Source of the DNA: Aurantiacibacter rhizosphaerae
GTDB taxonomy: Bacteria > Pseudomonadota > Alphaproteobacteria > Sphingomonadales > Sphingomonadaceae
Length of the DNA: 64,000 bases
Direction: 5' to 3'
Assembly (NCBI RefSeq): GCF_009807005.1
Contig: NZ_WUBR01000001.1
Location: 620,001-684,000, forward strand
Below the pieces are notes generated by a model. That model was not told the DNA's origin and searched no databases. It worked only from the letters and a program-made list of their open reading frames with translations. Made by a program: the position numbers and the translations under genes. Numbering within the stretch: the stretch's first letter is position 1; each line of letters starts with the position of its first letter. Shown here one piece after another: positions 51,013 through 59,552 of this stretch.

Positions 51013-51468
51013 TCACCCCGTGGGATAGCCTCTCCACTGCTTGATCGTGCGAATGGCGAAACTGGATCGCATCGCACTCACTCCCGGCAGCAGTGACAGG
51101 CATTCCCGATGAACCCTGTCGAACTGTTCAAGATCATGCGCGGCAAGGCGCAATATGTAGTCAGCCTGCCCGGTGGTGAGATGACATTCCAGAATATCGT
51201 CAAACCCGCACACCGCCTTCTCGAAGCTTTCCATGGCGCCCCTGCTCTGGCTCTCCAGCGTGATTTCCACGAAAGCATGTAGCTTCAGGCCCAGTCGCTG
51301 CGGATCCAGCACCGCAGAATAACCGGCGATGAATCCCGCGGATTCGAGCGATTTGATCCGCCTGTGACAACTGGAAGTGGAGGCGCCCACGATCTCCGCA
51401 AGCTCTGCGATAGAGCGCGACGAATCGCTTTGAAGGGCACGAAGTATCGATTGATCGATGGCGTCCAT
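51013..51468 (-). CDS. Lrp/AsnC-family regulator (AldR-like)
   Basis: A 151-residue Lrp/AsnC protein. The N-terminal helix-turn-helix is SIAELAEIVGASTSSCHRRI and the C-terminal RAM domain contains VLECHLTTGQADYILRLAAH. Lrp-type proteins form octamers that bind amino acids. It diverges from alanine dehydrogenase across 128 bases, the arrangement of AldR/Lrp activators of ald in other bacteria, so it probably controls ald in response to alanine. A CTTTAAGTTTGAAG site lies in the same promoter region, close to ald. Confidence 0.93.
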   Translation of the reverse strand: MDAIDQSILRALQSDSSRSIAELAEIVGASTSSCHRRIKSLESAGFIAGYSAVLDPQRLGLKLHAFVEITLESQSRGAMESFEKAVCGFDDILECHLTTGQADYILRLAAHDLEQFDRVHRECLSLLPGVSAMRSSFAIRTIKQWRGYPTG

Positions 51469-51572
51469 AATTTCCCACCTTCAGGCTGATACCGGGATGA
51501 TATCCCAACATCTCAGCGTTTGCCACCGATTATGGCAAGAACGGGCACACGAAAACGATATAATCGGCCTCA

Positions 51573-51586
51573 CTTTAAGTTTGAAG
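51573..51586. promoter_or_regulatory. Operator-like site before ald
   Basis: CTTTAAGTTTGAAG lies 10-24 bases upstream of the ald start, overlapping the ribosome-binding region (GAAGGAGA). It is identical, in reverse, to the site at 49232. Confidence 0.55.
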
Positions 51587-51596
51587 GAGAAACGAG

Positions 51597-52712
51597 ATGC
51601 GTGTCGGCACAGTCAAGGAAATCAAGAACCACGAATATCGCGTCGGCCTGACGCCCGAAAGCGCGAACGAGCTGGTGCTGAACGGCCATGAAGTCTGGGT
51701 TGAAGCGGGCGCCGGCGAAGGCATCGGCGCGAGCGACGACGATTATGAAGCAGCTGGCGCGAAGATCCGTCGCACGGCAGCGGAAATCTTCGCCGAGTGC
51801 GAAATGGTGGTGAAGGTCAAGGAACCGCAGGCGGTTGAACGCGCGCAGCTGCGCAAGGGCCAGATCCTGTACACTTACCTGCACCTTGCCCCCGACGCTG
51901 AACAGACCGCCGATCTGGTGAAGTCCGGCGTGACGGCGATCGCCTATGAAACCGTCACCGGTCCGGGCAATTCGCTTCCGCTGCTGAAGCCCATGAGCCA
52001 GGTTGCCGGCCGCATGTCGATCCAGGCAGGCGCCACTGCACTGCAAAAGGCGCAGGGCGGCCGCGGCGTGCTGCTGGGCGGCGTGCCGGGCGTGCTTCCG
52101 GCAAAGGTCGTGGTGATCGGCGGCGGCGTAGTGGGCTTCAATGCCGCGCAGATGGCCGTCGGCATGGGCGCGGATGTCACCATCCTCGATCGTGATCCCT
52201 CGGTTCTGGAAAAGCTGGACAACCACTTTGAAGGCCGTGCCCACACGCTGTTTTCCAGCCGTGCCGCGCTGGCCGCGCAGGTTGCCGAGGCAGACCTGGT
52301 GGTTGGTGCCGTGCTGGTGCCGGGTGCAGCCGCTCCCAAGCTGGTGACGCGTGATATGCTGTCGACCATGCAGCCGGGTGCCGTGCTTGTGGACGTGGCC
52401 ATCGACCAGGGCGGTTGCTTTGAAACCGCGAAGGCTACCACCCATGCAGACCCCACCTATGTGGTGGACGGGATCGTGCATTATTGCGTCGCCAACATGC
52501 CGGGCGCAGTCGCGCGTACCAGCACCTATGCGCTGAACAACGTGACCATGCCGCACGCGCTGCGCATCGCCAACAAGGGCTGGAAGGCCGCGCTGAAGGC
52601 AGATGCCCACCTGGCGGACGGTCTGAATGTCCACGAAGGCCAGATCACCTACGAAGCCGTGGCAAACGATCTTGGCTACGACTACGTGCCAACGGCATCC
52701 TTGTTGGACTGA
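51597..52712 (+). CDS. ald: Alanine dehydrogenase
   Basis: A 371-residue alanine dehydrogenase of the usual length. Key features are [20 protein letters not shown] at the N-terminus, the substrate lysine and histidine in [11 protein letters not shown] and [11 protein letters not shown], and the NAD motif [20 protein letters not shown]. It oxidatively deaminates L-alanine to pyruvate and ammonia with NAD. With omega-aminotransferases that make alanine from pyruvate, this recycles pyruvate and releases ammonium, a common partner reaction in amine catabolism. The ATG at 51597 follows GAAGGAGA. A divergent Lrp regulator is next to it. Confidence 0.96.
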   Translation: MRVGTVKEIKNHEYRVGLTPESANELVLNGHEVWVEAGAGEGIGASDDDYEAAGAKIRRTAAEIFAECEMVVKVKEPQAVERAQLRKGQILYTYLHLAPDAEQTADLVKSGVTAIAYETVTGPGNSLPLLKPMSQVAGRMSIQAGATALQKAQGGRGVLLGGVPGVLPAKVVVIGGGVVGFNAAQMAVGMGADVTILDRDPSVLEKLDNHFEGRAHTLFSSRAALAAQVAEADLVVGAVLVPGAAAPKLVTRDMLSTMQPGAVLVDVAIDQGGCFETAKATTHADPTYVVDGIVHYCVANMPGAVARTSTYALNNVTMPHALRIANKGWKAALKADAHLADGLNVHEGQITYEAVANDLGYDYVPTASLLD

Positions 52713-52751
52713 TCCGGATATTGGCGCTGATTTGTCGGCGCCATGCTCTAT

Positions 52752-52783
52752 TCCCGGACCCTGCCAGTGCGCGGGGTCCGGGA
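52752..52783 (+). terminator. Hairpin after ald
   Basis: TCCCGGACCC at 52752-52761 pairs perfectly with GGGTCCGGGA at 52774-52783. No T-run follows, so it may be a weak terminator or an mRNA-stabilising stem. Confidence 0.55.
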
Positions 52784-52894
52784 TATGACCTAAGTCATCA
52801 CTCTTATGGTCGATCTTGCAATCATATAAAAAGCCCCCTCGTTTGTAGACTTGCTACCCTGAACCGGGTGAGGCGTGATGAGGGGTTTCTATAA

Positions 52895-54208
52895 ATGAAT
52901 CGCAAGAATGTTCTGGCATCGAACCGTGGATTGGCGTCTGCCGTAGCTAGCCTGATGGGCGCTGCTGCGGCGGTCTGTCTGCCAGTTTCGCTCCATGCGT
53001 CCGAGGTTGAGGACGTTAGCGTACCGGCTGAACTGCCGGGTCCGGGGCCATATCTCTATACATCGGCCGAAGTGCCCGCTTTGCAGGTGGAGATCGTCAC
53101 CAACGGTCTATCCCCCCTCTATGCCATCGAATTCCTACCCAATGGAGATGCCCTGCTGGTAGAGCGCGGGGCGCAGCTTCGCCTGCTGCGCGATGCAACC
53201 GGCGATGATGCGCAGCTGGAAAGCGTGCCGGTTGCCGGAGCGCCCGCATATCTGGGCGTCGACAATCTTCATCCCGATGATGTTCTGGGCATTCAGGACA
53301 TCGTGCTGGACCCCGATTTCGCGAACAACAGCACGCTGTATTTCACCTATAACAAGCCGATTGGCCTGGATGAGGATGTGCAGCGGATCACCGCCTCCAC
53401 CGTGCTGGCCCGCGCCATATTCGATGGTGAGAGGCTGCACGACATCACCGACATTCTGACTGGCGAGGCCATGGTGGGCGTCGGCGGATCGCGCATTCTG
53501 CCAACCAGTGACGGGATGCTTTACATCTCTGTCGGCGCGCTGAGCACAGGCGATATCGAATCGGCGCAGCGGACTGACAATATCTACGGCAAGAGCCTGC
53601 GCATCCGGAAGGATGGCACGGTGCCGCAGGATAATCCCTATGCGCAAACGGCGGGCGCGCGGCCGGAAATCTGGACATATGGCCATCGCGATCCACTGGG
53701 CCTGGCTGCCGATCCCAAAACGGGGCGGCTGGTGTCGTCAGAGCATGGGCCGCAGGGCGGTGATGAACTGAATGAGCTGATGGCGGGCGGCAATTACGGC
53801 TGGCCGCAGTCCACCTATGGCACCGAGTATGGCGGCTCTCCCTTGCCTGCAAACCCGGTGGCAGAGGGGACGACCGGCCCCTTGCTGATCTGGTCACCAT
53901 CCATCGCGCCAAATGGCATCGCGTTCTACACCGGCGACGCCATGCCCGGTTGGGAGCGCAGCCTGTTCGTCACCAGCGCGCGCCGGGGACAGATCAACGG
54001 CACGGGCGCCCTGATCCGGCTGGTGCTGAACGATGATCTGCAGGAAGTGCGGCAGGAAGTTCTGCTGGCCGATCTTCACCAGCGGATGAAGGACGTGGCG
54101 CAAGGACCCGATGGCCTGCTGTACGTGGTGACGGATGAGCCGGACAGCATCGTCCTGCGCATCAAGCCCGCCGACGATGGCGACGAGGCCGCTGCACCGG
54201 GCGACTGA
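52895..54208 (+). CDS. PQQ-type aldose sugar dehydrogenase-like protein, exported
   Basis: A 437-residue six-bladed propeller of the glucose/sorbosone dehydrogenase (YliI/Asd) family. A signal peptide (LMGAAAAVCLPVSLHA) precedes LYAIEFLPNGDALLVERGAQ. Later motifs include GIQDIVLDPDFANNSTLYFT, ILPTSDGMLYISVGALS, EIWTYGHRDPLGLAADPKTG and SSEHGPQGGDELNELMAGGN YGWP. The His-Arg-Asp and the Glu-His-Gly-Pro motifs match the active-site region. It would oxidise a sugar or related alcohol in the periplasm using PQQ. It stands alone, with a stem at 54215 after it. PQQ biosynthesis genes are not in the window. Confidence 0.88.
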   Translation: MNRKNVLASNRGLASAVASLMGAAAAVCLPVSLHASEVEDVSVPAELPGPGPYLYTSAEVPALQVEIVTNGLSPLYAIEFLPNGDALLVERGAQLRLLRDATGDDAQLESVPVAGAPAYLGVDNLHPDDVLGIQDIVLDPDFANNSTLYFTYNKPIGLDEDVQRITASTVLARAIFDGERLHDITDILTGEAMVGVGGSRILPTSDGMLYISVGALSTGDIESAQRTDNIYGKSLRIRKDGTVPQDNPYAQTAGARPEIWTYGHRDPLGLAADPKTGRLVSSEHGPQGGDELNELMAGGNYGWPQSTYGTEYGGSPLPANPVAEGTTGPLLIWSPSIAPNGIAFYTGDAMPGWERSLFVTSARRGQINGTGALIRLVLNDDLQEVRQEVLLADLHQRMKDVAQGPDGLLYVVTDEPDSIVLRIKPADDGDEAAAPGD

Positions 54209-54214
54209 TGGCCG

Positions 54215-54238
54215 GGCGCGGGTTCCTGTACCCGCGCC
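54215..54238 (+). terminator. Hairpin after the sugar dehydrogenase
   Basis: GGCGCGGGT at 54215-54223 pairs with ACCCGCGCC at 54230-54238, seven bases after the stop codon. A weak terminator with no immediate T-run. Confidence 0.55.
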
Positions 54239-54338
54239 GACCATCCCAAAAAACCTCCTGTAGATCGGATTGCCCCGGCGTATTAGAGACGCGGGCGGCA
54301 CCGATTGCGCGTTGCCGAGTAAAACGGGACAGGAGCCG

Positions 54339-54791
54339 ATGGCAGGCAAGTTTTTCGACGAATGGGAAATTGGCGAGACGATTGCCCATGATATCCGCCG
54401 CACGGTGACGGAGACGGACAATCTGCTGTTCTCCACCATGACGCACAATCCCCAGCCGCTGCACCTGGATGCCCATGCCGCCGCCGAAAGCGAGTTCGGG
54501 CAGATCTTGGTGAACGGCACCTTCACCTTTGCCCTGATGGTGGGGCTGAGCGTGGCAGACACCACGCTGGGCACGCTGGTGGCCAATCTTGGCTATGACA
54601 AGCTGGCGCATCCCAATCCCACGTTCCTGGGCGATTCCATGCGTGCCGAAACGGAAGTGGTGGACAAGCGGGCCAGCAAGTCTCGCCCCGGATCCGGCAT
54701 CGTTACCTTCAGGCACCGCCTGCTTAACCAGCGGGACGAGGTCGCGTGTGAATGCCTGCGCATGGCGCTGATCAAGGGTAGCGGATCGTGA
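54339..54791 (+). CDS. MaoC-family dehydratase
   Basis: A 150-residue hotdog MaoC-like hydratase/dehydratase. Motifs are the catalytic Asp/His loop THNPQPLHLDAHAAAESEFG and QILVNGTFTFALMVGLSVAD. The related mesaconyl-CoA / beta-methylmalyl-CoA dehydratases convert an unsaturated acyl-CoA to a 3-hydroxyacyl-CoA. Its stop overlaps the GTG start of the next gene (CitE-like lyase) by four bases, exactly the arrangement of a mesaconyl-CoA hydratase with malyl-CoA lyase. The start at 54339 follows CAGGAGC. Confidence 0.9.
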   Translation: MAGKFFDEWEIGETIAHDIRRTVTETDNLLFSTMTHNPQPLHLDAHAAAESEFGQILVNGTFTFALMVGLSVADTTLGTLVANLGYDKLAHPNPTFLGDSMRAETEVVDKRASKSRPGSGIVTFRHRLLNQRDEVACECLRMALIKGSGS

Positions 54792-55633
54792 GGCTGCGCA
54801 GCCTGCTGTTCGTGCCAGCGGACAGGCCCGAACGCTTTGCCAAGGCGGCAGCCAGCGGGGCGGATGCGATCATCATCGATCTGGAGGATTCGGTCGCGCC
54901 GGCAAACAAGGGCAGGGGCCGCGATGCGGTGGCGCAATTCCTGCAATCGCCGGGGAACACCACGGTAATCGTCAGGGTGAACCCGCTGGACAGCGGCGAG
55001 ACGGAAAGCGATCTTGCCGCGGTGCTGCCACGTCCGCCGCATGGCGTGATGCTGCCCAAGGCGGAAGGCGCGGCCAGTGTTGCCGGGCTAGTGCAGATGA
55101 TGGACGGGGCGCAAATCCCGGTGTTGCCCATCGCCACGGAAACGGCATCTGCCATGTTTGAATTGGGCAGCTATCGCGATGTGCCAACGCCGCTGCTTGG
55201 CCTTACCTGGGGCGCGGAGGATTTGCCCGCCGCCATCGGCGCGGCCACATCGAGAGAGGCGGATGGCAGCTACACACCGCCCTATGAACTGGCGCGCAGC
55301 CTCACCCTGTTTGCCGCCCATGCGGCGGGCACGGCTGCGATTGAAACCGTCTTTCCCAATATCAAGGATACAGATGGCCTTGCCGCATATGCCGCGCGCG
55401 GGCGGCGCGATGGCTTTGCCGGGATGATGGCAATCCACCCTGCGCAGGTGGAGATCATCAACGCCGCGTTTCAGCCCACCGAGGATGAGATCGCGCACGC
55501 GCGCGCTGTAGTGAATGCTTTCGAGGCCCAGCCGGAGACGGGCGCCCTGCAATTGAATGGATCGATGATTGATCGCCCGCACCTGTTGCAAGCCCGGCGA
55601 GTGCTGGAACAGGCGGACCCTCTGGACCATTGA
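54788..55633 (+). CDS. HpcH/HpaI-type CoA-ester lyase (CitE-like)
   Basis: A 281-residue TIM-barrel CoA-ester lyase. The signature RSLLFVPADRPERFAKAAAS and IIIDLEDSVAPANKGRGRD is that of CitE / malyl-CoA lyase; later landmarks are LPIATETASAMFEL, LTWGAEDLPAAIGA and GFAGMMAIHPAQVEIINAAF. It cleaves a beta-hydroxyacyl-CoA such as beta-methylmalyl-CoA or malyl-CoA to acetyl- or propionyl-CoA and glyoxylate. The start is GTG overlapping the MaoC stop, so the two are translated together. The enoyl-CoA hydratase follows in the same direction. Confidence 0.9.
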   Translation: MRLRSLLFVPADRPERFAKAAASGADAIIIDLEDSVAPANKGRGRDAVAQFLQSPGNTTVIVRVNPLDSGETESDLAAVLPRPPHGVMLPKAEGAASVAGLVQMMDGAQIPVLPIATETASAMFELGSYRDVPTPLLGLTWGAEDLPAAIGAATSREADGSYTPPYELARSLTLFAAHAAGTAAIETVFPNIKDTDGLAAYAARGRRDGFAGMMAIHPAQVEIINAAFQPTEDEIAHARAVVNAFEAQPETGALQLNGSMIDRPHLLQARRVLEQADPLDH

Positions 55634-55683
55634 GAAACCGTGAGATTGGCCAAGCGCCAGATCCAGTATTCAACGGAGACACC

Positions 55684-56469
55684 ATGACAGATTATAAGAA
55701 CATTCTTGTGGAGCAGCGCGGCAATGTGACGCTGGTCACCCTCAACCGGCCCGATTCGCTCAACGCGCTGAACACCGGTGTTCTGGCCGATCTGATCGAT
55801 GCCTTTGCCGCGTACGAAGCGGATGACACGCAGCGATGCGCCGTGCTGACCGGCTCTGGTGACAAGGCCTTTGCCGCCGGTGCCGATATCAAGGAGATGG
55901 TGGAGAAGGACACGGCGCAATTCTTCAACGAGGATTTCTTCGCCGGATGGACCGATGATTTCACCCGCCGCACCCGCAAGCCGTGGATCGCGGCGGTAAA
56001 CGGCTTTGCGCTGGGTGGCGGATGCGAAGTGGCGATGATGGCGGATTTCATCATCGCATCGGACAAGGCGCGCTTTGGCCAGCCGGAAATCAAGCTGGGC
56101 GTGCTGCCCGGCATGGGCGGAACGCAGCGGCTGGTTCGCGCGGTGGGCAAGGCGAAGGCGATGGACCTGTGTCTGACGGGCCGCATGATGGACGCCGCCG
56201 AGGCGGAGGCGAGCGGCCTTGTGGCCCGCGTGGTGGAGCATGACAGGCTGCTGGACGAAGCGATGGAAGCCGCCGCGCTGATCGCAAGCATGGCGCCGCT
56301 GGCCGCCATGGCCAACAAGGAAGCGGTTGATGCAGCGTTTGAAAACACGCTGGACCAGGGCATCAAATACGAACGCCGCCTGTTCCAGGTGATCACAGCA
56401 ACCGATGACAAGACCGAGGGAATGAAGGCTTTCGTCGAAAAGCGCGATCCGAAATGGACGGGGCGCTAA
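55684..56469 (+). CDS. Enoyl-CoA hydratase/isomerase
   Basis: A 261-residue crotonase. The oxyanion hole and active-site motifs are AFAAGADIKEMVEKD and AVNGFALGGGCEVAMMADFI, with the catalytic Glu region KLGVLPGMGGTQRLVRAVGK. It adds water to 2-enoyl-CoA or isomerises it in beta-oxidation-like steps. It follows the MaoC/lyase pair by 50 bases with its own ACGGAGAC ribosome-binding site. Longer in-frame extensions upstream lack a good start. The pathway is not identified, but three successive CoA-ester enzymes suggest breakdown of a branched or dicarboxylic acyl-CoA. Confidence 0.92.
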   Translation: MTDYKNILVEQRGNVTLVTLNRPDSLNALNTGVLADLIDAFAAYEADDTQRCAVLTGSGDKAFAAGADIKEMVEKDTAQFFNEDFFAGWTDDFTRRTRKPWIAAVNGFALGGGCEVAMMADFIIASDKARFGQPEIKLGVLPGMGGTQRLVRAVGKAKAMDLCLTGRMMDAAEAEASGLVARVVEHDRLLDEAMEAAALIASMAPLAAMANKEAVDAAFENTLDQGIKYERRLFQVITATDDKTEGMKAFVEKRDPKWTGR

Positions 56470-56500
56470 AGCGCTGCCGCATCCGGTGACGCGCTGATTT

Positions 56501-57307
56501 CTATTGTGTTGGCGCTGTCACCAGCGCCTTACCCTCCGGTGCGAAGGTGACGCTGGCAAGATCTGGCGCAAGGGCGCATTCGCCGGGCTTCACCACCTCT
56601 GTGCCGCCGATCACGATCTCTCCTGAAAGGGGCAGCACCAGGAGTGATTGGGTATAGCTGTACAGCAGCCCATCGTCCGGCAGCCCGTCTATCCAGTCCA
56701 GCCGGAAGGCCGGGCCATCCACCAGCGAAGCATGTCCGCTGGCGGGCAGGCTTTGATGCAGTTCGCGATCATATGGCGACCCGTCGGCGATCTTCACGCC
56801 TTGCTCCAGATGCAATTCTCTTGGACGGCCATAATCGTACAGGCGATAGGTGATGTCGCAATTCTGCTGCACCTCGATGATGGAGCAGCCCGGACCGATG
56901 GCGTGAACTGTATTGGCCGGAATGTAGAAGAAATCGCCTGCCTTCACCTCGAACCAGGTCATCAGCTCTTCGATTGAGCCGTCTTCCGCGGCGCTGCGGA
57001 TCGCCTCTTCATCCAGCGGCCTATCGAAGCCGATGCCAAGGCACGCGCCGGTTTCTGCCGCAATCACCAGCCAGCATTCCTCCTTGCCGCGATCACCAAG
57101 CCCGGCGGCCTTGGCCTGCTGCCTGTTAGGGTGACACTGAACGGAGAGCTTTTCGCTGGTGAACAAGTACTTCACCAGCAGATCCGGCATTTCAGCGGGT
57201 GGTTCGAACCAAACCTCTCCAACGCGCGTACCATCGGGCGCAGTGAAGGGCGCGGGAAGTTCATCACGACCCCAGACTTTTTCGACAATTCGGGGCGCCA
57301 GCAGCAT
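56501..57307 (-). CDS. manA: Type I mannose-6-phosphate isomerase-like protein
   Basis: A 268-residue cupin of the type I phosphomannose isomerase family. The zinc site includes SVQCHPNRQQAKAAG and YIPANTVHAIGPGCSIIEVQ, and the C-terminal YRLYDYGR is typical. It interconverts mannose-6-phosphate and fructose-6-phosphate. The length fits short bacterial ManA proteins. The chosen start MLLAPRIVEKVWG is the family N-terminus; the same frame stays open for another 1,000 bases upstream, antisense to the sulfotransferase-like gene, but that part is not coding. The ribosome-binding site is weak. Confidence 0.85.
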   Translation of the reverse strand: MLLAPRIVEKVWGRDELPAPFTAPDGTRVGEVWFEPPAEMPDLLVKYLFTSEKLSVQCHPNRQQAKAAGLGDRGKEECWLVIAAETGACLGIGFDRPLDEEAIRSAAEDGSIEELMTWFEVKAGDFFYIPANTVHAIGPGCSIIEVQQNCDITYRLYDYGRPRELHLEQGVKIADGSPYDRELHQSLPASGHASLVDGPAFRLDWIDGLPDDGLLYSYTQSLLVLPLSGEIVIGGTEVVKPGECALAPDLASVTFAPEGKALVTAPTQ

Positions 57308-57391
57308 CGACCCATGATTAGCGGCAAATGCTGCGAAAACAATGCTACGCAAAATTGCGCTCACCCCTGAACAGCGGGTAAGCATCACGCA

Positions 57392-58429
57392 ATGGCCGAT
57401 ATTAAACAGATAGAGCGCGATCCGCGCTGGCTCCCCCACGCGCTGGATATGCAGGGGCAGCGAATGCAATTCGTGCAGGTTTCGCGCGATGTGCTCTCCC
57501 AGCCGCCGTTCCTGGCCGATTTCAAGCCCGAAGGCGCTGCTGGCGCGGCATGGCTCTCCTTCGATCAGGTAAGGGCGTTGAAGCCCGAAACCGGGCCGCT
57601 GCACTTCATCTTTCATTCCGCCTTTTGCCGATCCACCCTGCTCGTTCGCGCGCTGGAGGCGCAGGGTATCTCGGCGGGTCTGGCCGAACCGGGCATCATC
57701 GCACAACTTGCCGGGGCCGGGGCCGGGGCCGGAGCAGGGGCAGGCGCTGGCGCAGGCACAGAGGCTGCATCGCTGGTGAAACCCGTGTGCGATCTGCTGT
57801 CCCGCCCGTGGGGGCAGGGGGAGGCGGTGTTCGTCAAACCCACCAATCATGCCAATATGCTGATCCCCGCGCTGCTGGACGCGCGGCCCGATGCCAGCGC
57901 GGTTCTGATGACCAATGATCTTGCGCCTTTCCTGCGATCCGTATCGCGGCGCGGGCTGATGGGGCGGCGCTGGGGCAGGCAGCTTTACCTGGAGCTGATG
58001 GGCTATGCCGGGATGGACCTTGGCATGGACGCGCGCGAGCAATTCAGCATGACGGACCTGCAGGCGGCAACGGTCGGCTGGTTCATGTCGCAACGCCTTT
58101 TCGCCAATTTGCTGGCAGGGCCGCAGGGCAAGAGGCTGCGCGTGCTGGACGGTGACCGGTTCAATTCCGACCGTGCCGACACGCTGGAAGCCGTATTCGC
58201 GCTGGCCGGCATGAACGTCCCGCCGGAGAAAATCGCAGCAATCGTGGATGGCCCACGCTTTCGCAGTCATGCCAAGCTGGGCGGCGATTTCTCGCCCGGT
58301 GCAGGCAATGTCGCACCCGATGCGCCGCCGCCCATCGTGGAGGAGGAAATCGCCCAGATGCAGCAATGGATCGGCATGGTCGCACAGCAGGCCGGGCTGA
58401 AGGTGCCGCTGACGCAGACCCTGTTCTGA
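57392..58429 (+). CDS. P-loop sulfotransferase-like protein
   Basis: A 345-residue protein with a possible PAPS-binding 5'-phosphosulfate loop, FIFHSAFCRSTLLVRALEAQ, and a later KPTNHANMLIPALLDARPDA segment. The rest is helical and family-typical (LRVLDGDRFNSDRADTLEAV). The Gly-Ala stretch around residue 108 (nucleotides 57708-57758) is an eight-fold AG repeat from 6-bp units GGGGCC and variants, a likely site of slippage or length variation, although no frame change would result. It is antisense to a frame extended from manA. The acceptor is unknown. Confidence 0.75.
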   Translation: MADIKQIERDPRWLPHALDMQGQRMQFVQVSRDVLSQPPFLADFKPEGAAGAAWLSFDQVRALKPETGPLHFIFHSAFCRSTLLVRALEAQGISAGLAEPGIIAQLAGAGAGAGAGAGAGAGTEAASLVKPVCDLLSRPWGQGEAVFVKPTNHANMLIPALLDARPDASAVLMTNDLAPFLRSVSRRGLMGRRWGRQLYLELMGYAGMDLGMDAREQFSMTDLQAATVGWFMSQRLFANLLAGPQGKRLRVLDGDRFNSDRADTLEAVFALAGMNVPPEKIAAIVDGPRFRSHAKLGGDFSPGAGNVAPDAPPPIVEEEIAQMQQWIGMVAQQAGLKVPLTQTLF

Positions 58430-58435
58430 CGGCGC

Positions 58436-58651
58436 CTAGTCCTCCGCCTTGGCGTCCTCTTCTTCGCGCAGGAAAATCTCCTCTATCGTCAGTTCGAATA
58501 CATCGGCGATGCGAAAGGCCAGCGGCAGGCTGGGATCGTATTTGCCGGTTTCGATGGCGTTGACACTCTGCCGACTGACTTCGAGCCGTTGCGCCAGGTC
58601 TTGCTGGCTCCACTCCTTCATCGCGCGCAGCACGCGCAGGCGGTTCTTCAT
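58436..58651 (-). CDS. Small XRE-family regulator
   Basis: A 71-residue Cro/CI-type helix-turn-helix protein, nearly all DNA-binding domain: LRVLRAMKEWSQQDLAQRLE, VSRQSVNAIETGKYDPSLPL, then an acidic tail. This matches small YgzD/YozG-type regulators that accompany a membrane protein gene. It overlaps the upstream membrane-protein gene by four bases and so is the third gene of that operon. A perfect TGTCAA-N6-TTGACA inverted repeat overlapping the operon's -35 region (59487) is a likely autoregulatory site. Confidence 0.9.
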   Translation of the reverse strand: MKNRLRVLRAMKEWSQQDLAQRLEVSRQSVNAIETGKYDPSLPLAFRIADVFELTIEEIFLREEEDAKAED

Positions 58652-59256
58652 GCGCCGCCTGCCTGTTCGGCCCGGTTGCTGCGGGCAATCCACCATCGGG
58701 TCAGGCCCATGCCCAGCGCCCAGACAGGCACGGATAGCCAGCCGGGTGCATGAGGCACCAGTTCGAACTCTTCGAAAAAGCCCCATAGCGAGGCGAGGCC
58801 CATCAACAGGGCAAGTCCGCCCATGTTCGACATGATGGCAAGGTGGCGAAGATATTCGTCCTGCTCATCCATGATGTAGCGCGCCATCACCCAGATCATG
58901 GCGAAAATCGGCAGAATCGGCAGAGCAGCAATCGCCCACAATATCGGCCCCTCCAGCCCGGCAGCGCGGGTAAGCCAGACGGCGATACCCAGGCCCGCAA
59001 TATAGGCGAGCGATGCTGCCAGCATGCCGCGATTATAGCGGCGGACGGCGGGGCTGGACGTTCCGCTGCGATCCTCGCACCGCTCCCCCGCTTTCATCAG
59101 CGGATAAAGCAGCACCCCGGTGCTGGCCATGAGGAGGATGGACGTGGTCTTGCCGATGGCGTCAATGACCGAAAGGCCTGCGATGAGGCCCATCAATCCC
59201 AGGATTGCTCCGATCCAGAACCCCGGACTGCGCCGCTCGATCCAGCCATCGGTCAT
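58648..59256 (-). CDS. Six-helix membrane protein of unknown function
   Basis: A 202-residue inner-membrane protein with about six hydrophobic segments (FWIGAILGLMGLIAGLSVID, TTSILLMASTGVLLYPLM, AASLAYIAGLGIAVWL, ILWAIAALPILPIFAMIWVM, MGGLALLMGLASLWGFFEEF, WLSVPVWALGMGLTRWWI). It overlaps the small XRE gene (four bases) and the 60-residue gene before it (four bases, ATGA). This XRE plus polytopic membrane protein pairing resembles DUF2178-like loci of unknown role. The start at 59256 fits the overlap; no strong ribosome-binding site is needed for a coupled gene. Confidence 0.8.
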   Translation of the reverse strand: MTDGWIERRSPGFWIGAILGLMGLIAGLSVIDAIGKTTSILLMASTGVLLYPLMKAGERCEDRSGTSSPAVRRYNRGMLAASLAYIAGLGIAVWLTRAAGLEGPILWAIAALPILPIFAMIWVMARYIMDEQDEYLRHLAIMSNMGGLALLMGLASLWGFFEEFELVPHAPGWLSVPVWALGMGLTRWWIARSNRAEQAGGA

Positions 59257-59435
59257 GCTGCGCACCGCGATTTCAGGAAGCAGCTGCCAGAAGCACCGAT
59301 GGAGAGAATGGCCAGGGCTGGCAGTGCCACGAACATGGGTTCCGCAGTTTCGCTGGCGATCAGCCCGGCTTTCACCGCGAGGGCGAGTGCGATCATGGCG
59401 GCGGCCCACAGCAGCGTCTTTGTATTCTGAAACAT
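59253..59435 (-). CDS. Small two-helix membrane protein
   Basis: A 60-residue protein with two hydrophobic segments (LLWAAAMIALALAVKAGLIA and PMFVALPALAILSIGA) and a short polar C-terminus. A strong AAGGGAGC ribosome-binding site precedes its ATG at 59435 and its stop overlaps the next gene by four bases, so it is almost surely expressed as the first gene of the membrane-XRE operon. No function can be assigned. Confidence 0.78.
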   Translation of the reverse strand: MFQNTKTLLWAAAMIALALAVKAGLIASETAEPMFVALPALAILSIGASGSCFLKSRCAA

Positions 59436-59463
59436 ATCAAGCTCCCTTGTAACTATGTAAAGG

Positions 59464-59504
59464 AAACTAGACACGCCATCCACCAATGTCAAGCAAGGTT
59501 GACA
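59464..59504 (-). promoter_or_regulatory. Promoter and inverted-repeat operator of the membrane/XRE operon
   Basis: On the minus strand, TTGACA (59492-59487) is separated by 17 bases from TAGTTT (59469-59464). The -35 overlaps a perfect inverted repeat, TGTCAAGCAAGGTTGACA on the plus strand at 59487-59504. This is a good site for the XRE protein to repress its own operon. Confidence 0.65.
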
Positions 59505-59552
59505 GAAGGATTGGCTGCCTTGACCTTGACCGTCACATGCCTTTGAAACGAA

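Noticed and set aside
57308-58366. A long minus-strand extension of the manA frame, giving a 621-residue protein
   Set aside because: The extra part is antisense to the sulfotransferase-like gene, has no domain and no start signal; the true ManA N-terminus is at 57307.
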